Notes: generated by a model not told the origin, from the letters alone. Shown: positions 1 through 13,800, counted from the first letter of the stretch. The stretch is 64,000 bases of DNA from Rhizophagus irregularis (GCF_026210795.1 NC_089455.1:3286001-3350000); one strand, 5' to 3'. Program-made: numbers and translations.

Positions 1-91
1 GACTGCTCAAGCTACTTCTCGTGGGCAATCTAAAATTTCTAAGCAACAAGCTCGTGGAGCTCCTCAAAAAGTTGCCGCAAAGAGCCGTTAA
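1..91 (+). CDS. 3' end of an unidentified basic protein (partial)
   Basis: An open frame runs from base 2 to a TAA at 89-91 and gives about 29 C-terminal residues rich in Ala, Gln, Ser, Lys and Arg, ending in VAAKSR. The start and any domain lie upstream of the window, so the protein cannot be identified. Codon use (GCT, CAA, CGT, AAG) is coding-like compared with the AT-rich DNA that follows, which is the main reason to believe it is real. It could be the tail of a small nucleic-acid-binding or ribosome-associated protein, but nothing visible decides this. Confidence 0.45.
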   Translation, partial: TAQATSRGQSKISKQQARGAPQKVAAKSR

Positions 92-945
92 ATAAATTTC
101 ATAATAATAATATTATTAAATAGCTTAGATATGTTTTTACATTAATAAAATTATATTATTATTCGATATTCTACTCAATTTCTCAATTTAATTCATTGCC
201 CAATGATTTATTGAAATAACACCCTAGACGAGCTATATAAATTCTATTGATTATTATTCATTTTGAAGTATTATGTCAAGAGATGAACACACTTTATCTA
301 AACAATCAATTTTCTCTACCGATTTTTACTTAAAATAATTTAATAAATACCCAATTATTTATAAGTTTTATACATTATCTACTAATAATAAAAACTCATG
401 CAGTATAAGGTTAAAACCTCTGAAATCTGTATCATACCCGGGGTAACTATGGCCCCCGTTTATACATGTTCCTATTACATACATTTTAAAATTTAAACTG
501 CGAATTTGGAAACTCTGACAATTGTGAACACAAACTGAAGTTAATCTGATTTTTCAATGTTCATAATACATACTAATCATGCTAACCAATACTAGTTACT
601 GTTGAAAAACGCAGAAAACGCAGAAAACGCAGAAAACGCGAAAACGCGGTCTAATAAAAAAAAAAAATTTACCAAATTTAATCTTTTTTTTTTATACGTT
701 TTTGTGAAATCTACACTAACATATTTATTTTTATTAATACGCGTTTTTAGTTTAATTCATAAATGACGCGTTTTTTGTAAACGAACGCGTAAATTTAAAC
801 AACTTCTTTAGGGTACACCCCCATTTTACGATTAATGTTTGAAAGATATTTAAACCCTTCGTTTTGGTCGACTTTTCTCAAACAATTACGATATATCTTC
901 TTCTAAATTTTACACAAATTTACATAATGTACAGTTCAATAAAAA
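92..945. other. Intergenic region with a short tandem repeat
   Basis: AT-rich spacer between the partial gene and the zinc-finger gene. At about 605-650 there is a degenerate tandem array of a 9-base unit (ACGCAGAAA, about four copies, then shorter ACGCGAAA forms). Several further ACGCGTTTT or AAACGCG words follow up to about 795. A small GC-rich patch at 435-465 (CCCGGGG then GGCCCCC) stands out in the AT background. The 840-945 part is the presumed promoter of the next gene; no clear TATA box can be assigned. Confidence 0.5.
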
Positions 946-2538
946 ATGTCTACAACTAACAATAACTCGATTTTCTTTTCGTCTCTTGATGATGTCTCTT
1001 TATCTCCTTTGAAACTTTCTAATCTTAACTCCCAAGGACGGACACAACCAAGGTCGTTCCCCGTTCTGCTGCAGCCTAAACTTCAAAGACCTACACTTTT
1101 TTCGTTATTGGGGTCAACAAAAAGCTGTCCAAGAAATTCCTTGATTCAAGAACTTGATTTTAGTTACGTATCTAATACGGCTCTAAAACCATATAGTGAA
1201 CGTACTTCTGTCGTGATTGACCAAGCGTGGGCACGTACATCAGCAACACCGACTCCATACACGGACGAACACTTCACTGATAAAGGCGTGTGGAAAGCTC
1301 AAGTAACTCCTATATCACAACGTAATTTTGTTAGTCCTGTGTACCAACTTTTGGATAATACGTCTTCAGAGTCTTCGCCAGTTGAAAAACATTCTCCCGA
1401 TATTAACAAAGAGTGTTTACATGATAATACTAATATTACACAAAAGCCAACTCCAGAGCGTAATAATGTTCTTTCTGTTCTTTCTGTTCTTTCTGAGAAC
1501 CAGTTACACCAACAGCATTTGGATACAAATCAAGAATTAATACAAGCTCAACAACATTCTCCATTTATTAAATTTATTAAGCAATCGCGTACTCATACTA
1601 ATATTTCACAAAGGTCATCTGGAATGGTAGAGCATAATATTATTATTCCTGAACATGACATAATACAAGAACATACACCGGCTCACCAACGCTCACCTTT
1701 TGTTATCAATAAAAAATGGTCACATAACTCTAATACTCTACAAGAACCTACTCCCATGGCTGAATGTCGTTATTCTGAGCAAGGATTTAACCGACTTTCT
1801 CACACACCTCAAGGCTCATCAGGTCGCTCTTCATTCGATACTGATCAAGGTTGGCCACAAATGTCACCTACAGAAGGTTATGCACAACTTCCTCCAATAA
1901 TGATTCCTGATCGGGAGTTAGACCAACGAGCTTCCATCGTAATCCCAGAGCATGAAATTAACCAACAATCTAATATACAGCCTCGTATACAATGCCTCCT
2001 ACAATCTTATTCACAAGCCGAATCAGCATCAACTACTCTTCTGACACTCAATCAACGTCTAAAACAAGAACAAGCAAATAAAGAGAATGAATTTGAAAGC
2101 AAAGAATTTGCATGTTCTGAATGTGATAAAATATACAAAGGAAAGAATGCGCGCTCAATTTTGCGTCGACATCTTAAAGATAAACACAAGATAGAACAAC
2201 CAAGAGGCACACGCTGGGATAATGACCCAAATCGTCCTAAAACGGACGAAGAACGACGACAAAGAATGTTAGAGTCAAAGCGAAGGTAAATATATAATTT
2301 GTTATAACTTATTGGATAAACCTAATTTTATCGTTTATTTGTTTATAGATCTGCATTAAAGGCTCGTGAAAGGAAGAATAATCAAAGAGTCATGATGCAA
2401 CAAACAAACAATAGTCAACCAGTATCACAACGAAGTGAACTTTACCCCGTTTCAAAGGCAGAACTCTCGTTAATTTTGTCCCCTCCACGAACACCAAGGA
2501 ATTTGTGTTCATCGCCAGTACATTACAAAATTCAGTAG
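946..2538 (+). CDS. C2H2 zinc-finger protein, two exons
   Basis: Exon 1 is 946-2285 and exon 2 is 2349-2538, joined across a 63-nt GT-AG intron (2286-2348). The spliced product is about 509 aa. Residues 1-380 are low-complexity (Gln, Ser, Thr, Pro, Asn) with loose repeats of the kind HSPF..QR and EHDI.Q, and are probably disordered. Near residue 387 is one C2H2 finger, C-x2-C-x15-H-x4-H (CSEC to HLKDKH). A very basic segment follows (RRQRMLESKRR, then ALKARERKN across the splice). This layout suggests a DNA- or RNA-binding nuclear protein, possibly a transcription factor. The reading frame ends inside the intron if unspliced, which supports the splice. No specific orthologue is recognised. 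Confidence 0.8.
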
Positions 2539-2698
2539 GAAATTCTCATGGGAAACTTTGCTTTTTATTTTGCAACTAGTAAAATGTTCGGTTGCGAGGA
2601 AAGGAAATTAATTTTGTTTACAAATTTATTTCCTTTTTTATGTACAATGTTTACAACTTTATTCTTTTGTTACAAGAAACATTTGTAAAAAAACTTTT

Positions 2699-2729
<31 letters not shown>

Positions 2730-3666
2730 TAAAATACGTTAGGGATTAGTTATTCTCTTTCGAAAAAATTGTAAATTATTCCTAGAGATTTATTGAGCAT
2801 GAGTATGAAGAATAATAATTAAGGAATAGATCAATAATCGTTATACTGACCGCATTCTAGTTCTGGCCTAGGTTATCTGACTAATTTCAGTAAAAAAACT
2901 TGCATAATTATATATTTAACATATTTATGTTTAATGTTTTTAATGGAAATATATATTCACACCTCGATATAATGACCTCTTGAGATATTTTGTTTTTTAT
3001 CTCGCTAATTTTGGTTTCATCTCGGAAAAGTGGACTTAGGGATTCGCATATCATATGACCTAGGCTCCGCATACTTTCACGTTATATATCTGAAAAATTA
3101 ATAGTATCTCGTCTCCAATTCGGCGAATTTATCTAACAATAGTTAAATTTTTAATAAAATATGCATAATTTATAATTAATTACGAATATTTTTTTATTTT
3201 CTAAAAGTTTAATTTTACTAGGGCCGCTAAAAGTCGAAAAAAAGTTATGTATATTATAGTCGAAAAAAAAAAAGAGGAAAAAGGAGGAAAATAATAAATG
3301 GTGACACAAATGACCATTTTTACCATTTTTAATAGTAAGGTAAACTAGTTTTAAGATTTAACAAAAGTCTAACCCTTAATTAAAAATGTTTAAACAATAT
3401 CCAAGTCCAAAGTCTAAAGTCTAAACTGTAATAAATTAATAGCTAATAGAAAAACAAAAATATATTAAAGCAACTTTTTAAAACAAAAATTACAATAATA
3501 TTAGCTAATAATACTTAAAAAGATAATCAAAAAAAATTTTTTAGTAAATTATATATCTTTCAATAAATAATAAAATATAAATTATTATACTATATAATTT
3601 ATATAATAAAGTTTTGCATTTTGCTATATGTTTTGCAATTTTTTATTTTCAAATATTTTTAGCAAA
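2539..3666. other. AT-rich intergenic DNA
   Basis: No open frame or repeat boundary can be supported here. The first 200 bases are the likely 3' UTR of the zinc-finger gene, with several AATAAT runs that could act as polyadenylation signals. Confidence 0.5.
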
Positions 3667-3992
3667 ACTGTTTAAATAGGTTTAATAGGACTCGGACATC
3701 TCTAAAACAGGTTATAAGTCACACTTTTAGCAAATTGGCCCATTTTTTAAAGGGCTCAAAAAATCATTTTTTGTAAATATCTTGGCATCCAGTGATCCAA
3801 TTTTTTTAAAAAAAATTGTAGAGCTAAATGAGAGCTACAAAATAAAAAAATGTTCATCAAAATTGAATCACTGGATGCTGAAATATTTACAAAAAACAAT
3901 TTTTTGAGTTTTAGCGAAAGTGGTGTTTTTGGCCAAAAGTCAGTTATGACCTTTATATTAGATGTCCAGGGTCCTGGTTTAATTTAAACAGT
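3667..3992. repeat. Foldback (inverted-repeat) element
   Basis: The two halves are imperfect reverse complements. The outer ends match (ACTGTTTAAAT at 3667 against ATTTAAACAGT at 3982). Inner arms match around GGACATCT and GCATCCAGTGATCCAATT, meeting near 3835. It looks like a hairpin MITE of about 326 bp. The inner arm carries the 'CAGTGATCCAATT' word that recurs in the foldback at 21.0-21.5 kb and in the repeats at 62 kb. No coding capacity. Confidence 0.65.
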
Positions 3993-4804
3993 TACTGTAT
4001 CTAAACTTGTAAATTTTATTTACAATCTTATTAATAAGGTATTATATAAAAATTATTGCAGTAGTTAAAATATTTAAAATATTTCTTTTTATTATTAAAA
4101 TACAAATTTGCTTAATTGCTTTTAAGTTTTATAACAAATAGATAGATTAAAAATAAAGTTATATTTGAATATTTTATTTTATTATTCAATGCAAAGTAAA
4201 GAACTATATATATATTTAAAAAACTATACTAAATATATTACATAATGATATTTAATTATTTGTATATAAATTATATTATTGGAATTTTATGTTATATAAA
4301 AAATAAATAAAATAAAAATATATTAGATAAGATTTACTTATAGACATTTTTTTAGTAATATGAAATTTTAAAATTGAATTTTAAAACTAATAATTTTTAT
4401 AAATTTTTTTTTAATGTAATTTAATACTTTATAATAATTTTTAAAAATAATTTCCAATAAAAAAAAATTTATAAATAAGAATTCTTTTCATTAATATTTA
4501 TATTATATATGTAGCCAAAACCTTCTAAATATATATTTGAATCTAAAATCTAAAGCTCTAATCTGAAACTAATACCAAAACTTAAAACTTTAGTTATAAT
4601 TATATATAAATTAAACCTATTTTTTACTATAAACTAAAAGTCTGAAATTATTTTTATTATGAACTATATCATGATGTTGAACTAATTAAAACCTTATGTT
4701 TACCAAATAGTAATATTTAATAAGTATTAAAATTTTATATTTATTAAGCAATAAATGCTTAATATATTAAATAAATACTAAATTTTAATATGACTTTTTC
4801 TATA
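3993..4804. other. AT-rich DNA
   Basis: Nothing beyond AT-rich low-complexity sequence, ending at the TA target site of the Tc1 element. Confidence 0.5.
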
Positions 4805-6134
4805 CACACCCCTACCATAAATTACCAGATTTTTTTACTATTTGTAGAATTTATGCGTAAAATTCAAAATTTTATATATATATGAAAAAATTTTTTCACT
4901 TAATAATTAAATATTTTTTTTTCTTAAAATAAAATATCAAATATGAAGTTTTATTATATAAAAAATTTAGACCAATAAAATTAATATTTAGTATGTCCAC
5001 CTTTAGCCTTTATTACTGCGCTTAATACGGTAGGTAAAGCTTAAAATTAGGTGGTGTAATGTTTCTATGCTTATTTTTCTCCATTTCTCCTGTACTACAC
5101 TAATTAACTCCTGTTTAGATTTAGGCAAAGGCTTCCTTTTTTGTACCTGATGATCCAAATGGTCCCACAAGTTCTCAATCGGGTTTAGATCTGGGCTTTG
5201 CGCCACCCAGTCTAACATTGGAACATTATGCGTTCTCATCTACCAAATACTATAATTTGATGTATGACATGAAGCTCCATCTTGCTGAAATATGGAATCA
5301 GGGTAATTATTTACCCATGATATAAAGTGATTAGCTAAAACGTTGACGTAATCATCAGAATTCATGTTTCCATCAATCACAACCAAAGGTCCCACTCCAT
5401 GCCAGCCAAAACAACCCCAAAACATCACTGAACCCCCTCCAAACTTAACTGTAGGTTGAATACAATCTTTATTGTAGGCTTCTCCAGGACTTCTCCACAC
5501 TTTTACTCGGCCATCTGATTCAAAAAGAGCAAATCTTAATTCGTCAGACCATACTACCTGTTTCTACTCATCTTCCCAATTTCATTTTTCTCTAGCCCAT
5601 CTCAATCGATCTTTTCGTTGTTTTTCAGTTAAAAGAGGTTTCTTACATGTAAAATAACTGCTAATACCTACTCCATGAAGATATCTTCTGACTGTACTTT
5701 GATGCAAAGTTGTGTTAAGGCTGGAGTTTAATCTGTTTGTTATATCACCTAGAGGAGAAAACCGATCAGTACGAACAATACGTCGTAGAACTTGTGTATC
5801 ACGTTGAGTTAAAATTTTTGCCCACCCAGAACGTTTCTCAGGTATTGCAGAGCCCGTTTCTTTATATCTTTTGATAGTATCACTTACTGTACTGGTAGGT
5901 ATATCAAGCTGAGTGGAAATAATTTTTTGTTTGACGCCACTCAAATAAGCACCAATAATTCACTCACGTTTAGTTGCTGACAGTTCGTTTCCACGCATTT
6001 AAGACTAGAAGAGTAACAAAAACATTTTTTTTTTTATTTCTTTGTTTATATGTGTGATAGGGAGAAATCGCAGATTGTGACACTGATGTGCTGATTCACG
6101 TGACAAAAATCCGGTAATTTATGGTAGGGGTGTG
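4805..6134 (-). mobile_element. Tc1/mariner-type DNA transposon, near-complete
   Basis: About 1,330 bp bounded by terminal inverted repeats of roughly 30 bp. The left end reads CACACCCCTACCATAAATTA, and the right end is its complement with a single mismatch further in (CCAGATT against CCGGATT). Both ends are flanked by TA (4803-4804 and 6135-6136), the canonical Tc1 target duplication. It holds one transposase frame on the minus strand, interrupted by stops. Confidence 0.88.
5003..5998 (-). pseudogene. Tc1 transposase, four in-frame stops
   Basis: The frame runs from ATG at 5998 to the stop at 5003 (332 codons, the usual Tc1 length) without any frameshift. It starts MRGNELSATKRE. A helix-turn-helix region follows (QKIISTQLDIPTSTVSDTIK and KRSGWAKILTQRD). 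The catalytic triad is visible: the first Asp in VVWSDELRFALF, the second in FQQDGASCHTS and the Glu in SPDLNPIENLW, with DD34E-like spacing. Stops lie just after SATKRE, after WAREK, just before KQVVWSDE, and just before MRTHNVP. Two would be restored by CGA or CAG (C to T) and one by TGG (G to A), so the gene died by transitions. It is inactive as written. Confidence 0.85.
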
Positions 6135-6140
6135 TATGTA

Positions 6141-7320
6141 TACTAGTGTGCGAAATATATATGGATCACGTGTTTATCAGCATAGCAGACATCCCCAATT
6201 TTGCTGATCATTTGCTGATCATTTATCAATCATTTATTCAATTATATCATATAATAAATGCCGTTATTGAAAATTTTACATAATAATATATGCTTAAAAT
6301 TTACAAAAAACTTAAACTTGGTTATAATTTGTTGTATATTAAATTTATTTGAATTGGATTGTTATTGAGTGATTTTTATTAGTAGCAACTTTTTAACTTT
6401 TATTATTTTAAATTTTAATAAAAATAATTAGTAGTTAGTAGCATATATTTTATGGTATTATTTATTAAATTTTGTGATTTATTTAATTTCATGGCATTAA
6501 TTTACTTAATTTCGTGGCATTAATTTCATGGTATTTACTTAATTTTGTGACACTGATTTATTTGATATTTATTTATTTATTTTGCAAAATTATTCGTTAA
6601 ATACCTTACTAATAAAAAATCTGTTTAATGAAACGTATTACTGTTTTATTTTTACTATATATTATATATAAGATAAAGAATATTTGTGCAAAGTTTCAAG
6701 TTTTGCCCATGCATATTCACTTTCGTCTATCAATTTTTGTCTAATGATCCACAAAAATGACTGAATTATCACATACAAAAAATGCGTTATTGTAATATAA
6801 AAAATTATACTAATAATTACATAATTGAAATTATATGATAATTAGTACTTATCTTGGATTTCCATTATTTTTTTGCCACATTATTTATTTTAAAATTATT
6901 TATGGCTTTTCAACAAGTTTTTAAAATCTGGAATTATATGATCAGCAAATGATCGGTAAGGTGATATAAGCATGTTCGCTATGCTATGTTTATCATACTT
7001 TTTTTTGGTGATCTGCAAAAAAATTCCTTTTTTTGGAATTTTGTGTAATGAATTTTCATTTTTACCTAAGAATAAAAATGCCTTTTTTTGGGTTGTGTAA
7101 TGTTATTCTAATTTCTAAAAAATGGAAATTCTAGTAAATTTTGGCTGGAATTATAAATTTGGCCGAAATTATGGGAAGCGACATATAATATGTGACAAAT
7201 AAGGTTTTTTTTACTGAAAAAATTCTAAGTCCCTAGAATAAATAGTAAAAATGGAAAACTAAAAGGGTGTGACACGGGTGACAAATTAATGTTATGTAAC
7301 CTGTATTTCGCACACTAGTG
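6141..7320. mobile_element. Non-autonomous DNA element, outer layer of a nested pair
   Basis: Terminal inverted repeats CTAGTGTGCGAAATA (left, 6143) and its complement (right, ending near 7318) bound about 1.18 kb with no coding capacity. It begins only about 7 bp after the Tc1 element ends. A MULE-type MITE is inserted inside it at 6179-6985. The remaining internal sequence (6996-7300), with words such as GGCCGAAATTATG, resembles the interior of the pogo-like MITE at 56.7-57.2 kb. Possible flanking TA dinucleotides suggest a Tc1/pogo-type target, but this is not certain. Confidence 0.65.
6179..6985 (-). mobile_element. MULE-type MITE, copy A
   Basis: Ends are AGCATAGCAGACAT on the left and the complement GTTCGCTATGCT on the right. 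The flanks are GTGTTTATC (6170-6178) and ATGTTTATC (6986-6994), a 9-bp target duplication with one mismatch, typical of Mutator-like elements. It has the same ends and interior as copy B (40655-41466), in reverse orientation. Repeated GCTGATCATTTGCTGATCAT words lie near one end. No open frame of note. Confidence 0.75.
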
Positions 7321-7887
7321 TATTTTAAGAAATTTTCTTTTAATATTTATTAATCATTTAATTTTTTAAGTATTTTAAATAAATATTTAAATTAATTTAA
7401 AACTAAAAAGAGCTATTCACAAAAAGCATTATATAAAGTTATAGTAAAAAAATGAAGTGTTAATAAGGTTTGCAATTTCTATTTATTCTATTAATTTTTT
7501 TTTTTTTAACTGCAATATATTTGAATATTTTATTTTAGATCAAAAAAATAAATTTGATATATATATATATATGAAAAAAGAACTAATCTAATTTATTAAG
7601 TACTAAACCATCTATTAATTCATGATGAAGCAATCATGTATATACTGTCAATTAAAATACAAGTAAGTCTTTCTTAAAGAAGTTCTTTCTTAGAAAAGAA
7701 ATCCTCCTTCTAGTCTACATCTTATAAATACTTCAAAAGATTTACTGTAACTGCAATACAAAATCCAGAGTAAAAAAAATGAAAAAAAAGGAGTAATAAA
7801 ATAAATGAATTTCAGCTAAAATAATAAGTTGAGTTTATCATCATTATTAAAATTTTTTTTGCATGTATTAATTCCATTTATTCTATT
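7321..7887. other. AT-rich DNA
   Basis: Low-complexity sequence with a short (TA)n run near 7557. No feature is supported. Confidence 0.45.
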
Positions 7888-10800
7888 AGATCATTAATAT
7901 ATTTTTTTTTTTTAAATGTTGAATCATGTACCATTTTATTAGAATATATTTGGACTACATAATAATCACAAATATTCTATGAATGATACTTCCAGCTTCA
8001 GGCCAGTCTGATCAACCATTAGATATTATATTACCAATAAAATTAAAATTAAGAATAAAAGTAACCAAAAAGCATAGCAAAATAATATACCATAATCTAA
8101 AAGTATAAACAAAAATAAAACATTAAAAGAAAAATAAAAACAAAATTAAAAATAAAAATAAAATTAACAATAATTAACAAATTATATGTCTAAAATTATA
8201 AATAAAAATAAATATAAATAATAAAAGAATAAAAATATTATTTTTATATCTATTAATCCAATAATTTTTTGTTCATGTATAACGTAATCTTATCAACTTT
8301 CTTTTTTATTGGAATCCAATCCTCACATATGTATTTCCTTACAAAGGTGTCCATAGATTTCTTTACCAAAGAGACTGATTTTTGTAATTGATCTACTTTT
8401 CCCATTTGTAAATCTTTAACTTTATTTGTAAGTTAATTTGAATTGTCCTTTACTTTGAATTCTGAAAGTTGATTTGAATTGTCCTTTGCTTTGGATTCTG
8501 AAGTAATTTTATCTGTTCGAAAAATACCTTCTCTTTTTTCCCATAAAATAACTTATTCATATCTTGGTTTCCATATTAATTCTTTAAATGCTAAAATGAA
8601 TCGAATTAAAATGTTGGCCATAAGTGTCTGTACCTCAGCAAGAGATATCTTGAAGTCTTTTTGTAATCTTATTGTTAGACAAGTTTCAACTTTTACTTCT
8701 AATGCCAAATATTGAAACTTTTGAAATTTTTCTGATTTTGCTGTAATTCCTAATATGTTTTGTAATACTTTCTAATAAAATCTTCACCTTGACATCTAAA
8801 TAGTTTTTGTTTCAAATATATAATTATAGATTCTTTTGTTGTAATTTCCAATATTTTTTGCCAAGCTACCTCATATGCCTGACATTCAAATAAATGATTC
8901 CAATTTTCTTTCTTATTACATTTCATAATACATTTCATTTCCTTGTAGAGTTTTGGTTTTCTTATTGCTAAAATGGATCCTAATGAAAGGATTTTATGAA
9001 ATAATTTTGCTATAAAAGTCCATAAATAGTTGATTCTCATACTATTGCAGTGAAACCTCTTGCAATAATGGAAAATAAGCCAAGTAATTTTCCAGTCTAT
9101 CTGATTAACATCTCCATAACATAATTCCTGATTATTTTTTAACAATGACCATTCAGTAGCTTCACCTGTAGCTAATATTTTCAAAATAAATCTTCTAATA
9201 TTAACTTCAATAGGTTTATCTATAAAAACAGGAAAATAAGATAATATATTATTAATAAAATCTACATTATTCCTAAATAAATTGTTTTCACATCGTCCTT
9301 TCTTTGCTAATTTATCAGCTATATCATTGCCTATTATGCCACTATGACCCTTTATTTTAACTAACTTTAAATTTATAGATGCTTCTCTGATCAGCATAAT
9401 TATTTTAATAATGATTAGATTATTGGTCTTTTTAAGTCATGTTCTAGTTGTTGAATTAAAAGCTGAATTAATTGAATTAATAGCACCTAAGCTGTCTGTA
9501 TAAATAGTTACATTAGAATTTTCTGGTGCTATCAACAATGCCAAGAAAATAGCTACTATTTCTGCCCTGGTTGATGATGGCCATAAAGATAAACATGAAT
9601 ATACTGAAAATTCTCCTAATTCATTACTTGTATAGAATGCTGCCCTTAAATCCACAGTAGTATTATCTGCTCTATGTAAAAGGTCATTATTATCTATAGT
9701 CCGATTAGCTAGTGATCCATCTGTATAATATTCAATGTTTTTCAATAACTTTAATTGATGTCTTATATTTGTAAGTTCTTGTTTAAGTGTATCTTGCTCG
9801 ATTCATCGATTGATCTATAGACTTAAATTATCTCCATTCAAATTAATTATAGGTATTTTTTCCAATTGTTGTATATCACTATTTGCTGAAATATTTTTAA
9901 TTCTATTTAACAATTCCACTATATAATACCAGTTGATATGTGTAATTGCACCTGTTGATAAACAAATAAAAATTGGTAATACTAATGCATTATGTTGGAT
10001 TATTGTAATCATCTTGGGACATTCCTGTTTCTGAATAATTGCTTTTTGAGAATTATCTGAACATATTTCAATATTACAAACTTCTATAATTAAACATTTA
10101 ATTTTTTCCTCATTTTTCTTTATTTGTGTTCTTTTCTTAACAAATCCTACTAAGACTTCATTGTTTTATCTTTTATTATAACATATAGGTGTTTTCGCTT
10201 GTCTTCTAATACCGGTTGTAATATATTATTCAAAAAGTTAAATAAGGAATGTCTAGGCATTTCTGGTGCTGATATTCCCTTAATCCATCGGGTTGATAAT
10301 TGAAACCATTTGGCTATGCGTCCTTTTGCTGATAGCCCTACAATAAAACGATAACACGCCCAACTCATAGTATGTCCAGAAGGTAACATCAATTGGCTAG
10401 CATATATAAGTGGATATGAATTTGAAGTTCCAATTTTTTGTAATAAATTGAGGCATCTATGTGTTATAAATATTTCTCTAATAGGCATATTTCCACCACT
10501 AATAGTCCATGTTGATCTATTTATGTAATCTTGTTGTATGATAATGTTTAATTTCTGGGCTATAATAATATTATGTAGACTTAGATTAGATTTTGCTTCT
10601 TGATGTCCTAAAAATAATGATCCTGATTCATGTTCAAAAATATTGTCATGTATGGCCAATCGCAACTGTGCAGTTCTACATCTTATCATTATAGAACTAA
10701 ATGCCAGTGAATTACTATTTATTAGATATAAAAAAGCAGTGATCTGATTTGCACATATTTGATCTCATGGATTATTAATTCCTAAGATGTATCAATGATA

Positions 10801-13800
10801 TATTGCTGATGTTGGATAACTTTTAGGCAACCCACATATCTGCTTAACTAATTTAATTACTGGAGTAAACAAAAGATTTCATTCATTTTCTGATAATGTC
10901 ATTAATATAATTGGGCCACATATACCACTCTTGGGATAAGAATATGATTAATAAGATATGCAATATGTCCCACTGTAATACATTTTCTTCTAATAGGATT
11001 CAAAAATTTTTCAATTATATTCTTGATTCTTTTGATTGATCTTTTCCTTAAATTGGAAGAAGAGAAATAGCATCCTAAATATCGTATCACTTTATCTGTG
11101 ACTTGGACCTTTGAGTTGTTACATCCAATAGTGATATATAATTCATTTCTAGGTACTTTAGAATTTATTACCATCAGCTCAGACTTTTTCCCATTTATAT
11201 TTACATCATGGAAATGATAGAATTGTGTGGCTATATTAATTGATGCCTGAATTTTATCCTCTGAACTATCCAAATAACTCGTATCATCCATATAGGCTAT
11301 AACTGGTACCCTTAGTCTATATTGTTGCCATATTGAATGATCCTGAATATCCACTGGCTAAGTGTTTACCATTTCATATCCTTGTTGTTGATTGCATGCT
11401 TGTTGAATAGCTACAAGCAAAGGATCGTAAAAAATTCTCCAGAGTAAAGGTGAAATCGCATCACTCTAGTCAATACCATCTCCTCCTATGAAGGTTGGAC
11501 TAGGGCCAAATGCTGTAATTACGCTCATTTGTCTATCTTTGAATAATCCTGTAATCAATAAAATAAATTTTTCTGGTATGTCTAACCTTTTTAGTGCAAG
11601 CTGTAAACTCTCTAAGCTAACTGAATCATATGCTTTCATCATATCTTGGGTTACCACCCAGAGTTCTTTTCCATTTTCCCTTGCATCTTCAATTATATCA
11701 TTCATTAAACGTAACGATATTGCTGTGTCTTCTCCCTTAAGACCGCAAAAATTCAATCCGCGTAAAACTTTATTATATGTCAAAATTGTACTTAATCAGT
11801 TTGTCAATAATTTGGTGACAGATTTCCTGATATTATCTAGCAATGCTATGGGACGCGTATTGGCCAAAATATAATCAAATTTTTGCGGTTTTGGAATTGG
11901 ATGAATAAGTGACTGTTACTACTGGTCTGGCACAACTCCTATTTTCAAGTGACAAATTTACGATCTTTAATACGATTGGAATGGATTTATCTGAAATGCG
12001 TTTCGATTATAGTATATCTAATGCCTGAAGGACCTGGCGCTGAGTTTGTGTTCATCTGTTCAAGTATTTGCTGCCATTCTTCTAACGTTATTTCATCTAT
12101 TAAATTAGCCATACACTCAGTAAATTCACCATTTGGCCTATATATATTGCTCCAGAAAACGTCTTGCTCTATCGATTTAGTATTGCGTTTTCGTAAAATT
12201 CCTGCAAAAGTATCTTTTGTATGGGTTCTAATTATATTAGGATCAAATGCTAGTCTAACACTTTCATTCTCGCCGGATATTACTGCTCGATCAATAATAA
12301 TGTGTTTTTTAACAACATTTTGTGTGGAAAGTAACCATTTAGGAATATCCGAGTGTATAATGTTGCAACGTTTTTCTATGCTATCTTAGATCTTGCTTAA
12401 ACGTTGTGCTTGTAAATAATTTTTGTCTATTTTAACTCTTTTTTTAACTACATCTTTAACAATATTAATCCACGCGTCACTGTAAAAAGCGCAAAAGTAG
12501 TATGAATAATAATTTTCTCATACTTATCTAGAATTTATCATATTCTTTTCTTTTATAATCATCATTATATTTATTAAATCTGTTCAGCCAATAATCTATC
12601 CAGTGTGCATCTTTGGCGGCAATAAAGTCCTGATCTTTACAGATTTTTCTAATTAAACTTCCCAATTTAGTAATATGTCGCATAATTTTATCTGCAAATG
12701 TTAACTTATGTCTTGTATTGCGATTTCCTGGATATTTAACTAATTTTATGGGAAGTTCTATATTCATCGCTATAGATATAACACTTATAATATTGTCCCA
12801 AAGCTCATTAAATCTATGTTTTATTTCTTTTCCATCAGTGCTCTTTTCGTCTCCTAATTGTATTTTATAATTAACTCCCTCTATTAGTTGTTAGAAGTCC
12901 CATGCTTCTATTTCTCTATCTAGTGTTTCAGTAAAATTTTCCCATTGCACATTGGTTATTTTACTGATATCCACTATATGTTTATCTTGATGTAAATCTG
13001 GATCCTGTAATTGATCTGGGACACAATACCAGAAATTGTTCCTAATGAATCCTGATATATTTAGTGTTGTTAATATAATACTATGGTGACTGTTTGTGAT
13101 CATCTGTGATGAGTGCACCAAAAATTCTACTGGAATCACATCGGGTTCATGTGTGATCCAGATTTGATCAATCCTTGATTTTGAAATAGAAGCTGATTTA
13201 TTTTTGTTTTTATCCCATTTCTCATGTGTGAATAACTCTGCATCTGGATAGAGAACTCGGCACATATCATAGAGACCTAACTGCGATAATTGTATTAGAA
13301 ATTGAGATCCTGGTTGTCCGGTGCTGGGCGATCGATCTATTTTATTATTAATTGTGTCATTGAAATCGCCTAATACAATGTGCAGTACTATGGTGTTATG
13401 AACTGATCGGTTATGTCCTTCCATAGCTATTTTCAATTCATTGATCAAACTTTTCCTCATGTCTTGATCATTAGAAGTAGCGTATATTGACCATACCCAT
13501 ATTTCTCTCTGTACGAACAGGAATTTAGCTATTATGATATATGGGGATATGCGCGATTTCTGAGAGTAATAATGCTTACATCCATCTGTTATGGATCACA
13601 AGTGCCGTTCCTGATCCTTTAGTTTTTTGATCACGTTCACTGAAGATTATCGAATAGACTTTTGACTTAATGTCCTGGTTTATATAATATTCCTGTTGAT
13701 AGTCTATATTAGTTTCTGATATAGCATAATATCGATGCTTATTTTCATTAATGAATTCCAATAAGTTATGAAGTTTCTGTATAGACAGGACACTAGCAAT

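Noticed and set aside
11488-12389. Open frames on the plus strand (128 and 146 codons)
   Set aside because: They are antisense to the LINE reverse transcriptase and endonuclease-RT linker and have no domain features.
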